Assembly: GCF_036090055.1 (NCBI RefSeq)
Contig: NZ_CP107970.1
Coordinates: 5,415,001 to 5,479,000 of the forward strand
Source: Nocardioides sp. NBC_00368
GTDB taxonomy: Bacteria > Actinomycetota > Actinomycetes > Propionibacteriales > Nocardioidaceae
Direction of reading: 5' to 3'
Length of the DNA stretch: 64,000 nt
The translations under genes and the position numbers were made by a program. Below, piece by piece: positions 63,312 to 64,000 of this stretch (within the stretch, counting starts at the first letter, position 1; each line of letters begins with the position of its first letter). A model generated the notes under the pieces. The model did not search any database. It was not told the origin of the DNA and saw only the letters and a list, made by a program, of their open reading frames with translations.

Positions 63312-64000
63312 GTGCAAGCGTCGGTCGCCCTCGTCCTCGTCTCTCATAACGGCGCCGGCTGGCTTCCCACCGTCATCGACGGGATCCGGAACCAGCAGGC
63401 TCCGGTGAGCTTTGCCGTCACGATCGACACCGGCTCGACCGACAGGTCGGTCGAGATTCTCGAGGAGACCTTCGCCCAGGTCGTCCAGATGCCCGCGTCG
63501 ACGACCTTCGCCGACGCGGCGAACGAGGCGCTGGCGATCCTGCACCAGGCGGCGCAGCCGCCGGAGTGGATCTGGTTCCTCCACGACGACTCCACCCCCG
63601 ATCCGCACGCGCTGGCCACGCTGCTCAACGCCGCCGAGGAATACCCGGAGGCCGACATCCTCGGCCCCAAGATCCGGGAGTGGCCCTCGCTGCGCCGGAT
63701 GCTCGAGCTCGGCGTCTCGATCTCCGTCACCGGAAACCGCGAGACCGGCCTGGAGCGCGGCGAGTACGACCAGGGCCAGCACGACGAGGTGCGCCGCGTC
63801 CTGGCCGTCAACACCGCCGGCATGCTGATCCGCCGCGAGGTCCTCGAATATCTCGGCGGCTTCGACAAGCACCTCCCGGTCCTCGGCACCGACATGGACC
63901 TCGGCTGGCGGGCCGCCAACGCCGGCTTCACGACCATCGCCGTGCCGGACGCGGTCGTCTTCCACGTAGAGGCGGCCCACCGCGGCGTACGCAAGACGCA
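63312..64000 (+). CDS. GT2 glycosyltransferase, N-terminal part (cut by window edge)
   Basis: The first 229 residues of a GT-A enzyme. It opens VALVLVSHNGAGWLPTVIDG, with DTGSTDRSVEILEE for the nucleotide, IWFLHDDSTPDP for the metal-binding acidic motif, and VLGTDMDLGWRAANAGF for the acceptor side. The family member in this position (next to whiB2/fbiA) is often a very long membrane glycosyltransferase in actinobacteria, but the C-terminus is beyond 64000. The GTG start is leaderless. Confidence 0.88.
   Translation, partial: MQASVALVLVSHNGAGWLPTVIDGIRNQQAPVSFAVTIDTGSTDRSVEILEETFAQVVQMPASTTFADAANEALAILHQAAQPPEWIWFLHDDSTPDPHALATLLNAAEEYPEADILGPKIREWPSLRRMLELGVSISVTGNRETGLERGEYDQGQHDEVRRVLAVNTAGMLIRREVLEYLGGFDKHLPVLGTDMDLGWRAANAGFTTIAVPDAVVFHVEAAHRGVRKT

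Overview
The window is high-GC actinobacterial DNA. The gene content is WhiB2-type regulator, FbiA/FbiB for coenzyme F420, UDP-galactopyranose mutase with GlfT2 and a Wzm/Wzt exporter, three LCP proteins, a TIGR03089 protein and a DUF3105 protein. Many genes start without a ribosome binding site, just after a TANNNT box. Together these suggest Propionibacteriales, most likely a Nocardioides-like organism. The genus is inferred from gene style, not tested.

Positions 1-~7997 look like one end of an integrative element. It carries a copper cassette (partial P-type ATPase, TauE/cupredoxin membrane protein, CopZ-like chaperone, a 38-residue membrane protein, DUF2752 protein, lipoprotein), a divergent Cd/Pb-type cassette (CmtR-like repressor, CDF exporter, signal peptidase II) with a methyltransferase, and a large serine recombinase. 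The recombinase abuts a broken ligC-type DNA ligase gene that is cut inside its catalytic KxDG motif, so ligC is the probable integration site. After this come a GNAT enzyme, an atypical tRNA-Gln(TTG), an NTF2-like protein and an alpha/beta hydrolase.

From 10.7 to 13 kb there is a putative surface-polymer operon (TagD-like cytidylyltransferase, LicD-methyltransferase fusion, coiled-coil protein). From 13 to 21.3 kb lies a signalling block: a 1787-residue soluble hybrid kinase with nine 92-residue HAMP repeats, a companion receiver protein, and a divergent GAF/PP2C phosphatase. A housekeeping stretch follows (glmU, prs, pepN, rplY, pth) with a regulator, a NUDIX enzyme and an LCP protein. At 30.9-38.1 kb are a LuxR/histidine kinase/response regulator set, a polyprenyl-phosphate sugar transferase, a Ser/Thr kinase with an extracytoplasmic sensor, and cysQ. 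A 609-bp gene-free stretch at 38.1-38.7 kb holds an inverted pair of a ~130-bp repeat enclosing three operator-like palindromes.

From 38.7 to 45 kb are small metabolic enzymes and a two-component system beside an ABC exporter. From 45 to 54.9 kb is the galactan module: two LCP ligases, two GT2 enzymes, Glf, GlfT2, Wzm and Wzt, which would make, export and attach a galactofuranose polymer. After it come a PGRP-type amidase, a 21-residue amphipathic peptide gene, a TIGR03089/ManC pair sharing one tiny bidirectional promoter, a DUF3105 protein, fbiB-fbiA, whiB2 and the start of a GT2 glycosyltransferase cut by the window edge.
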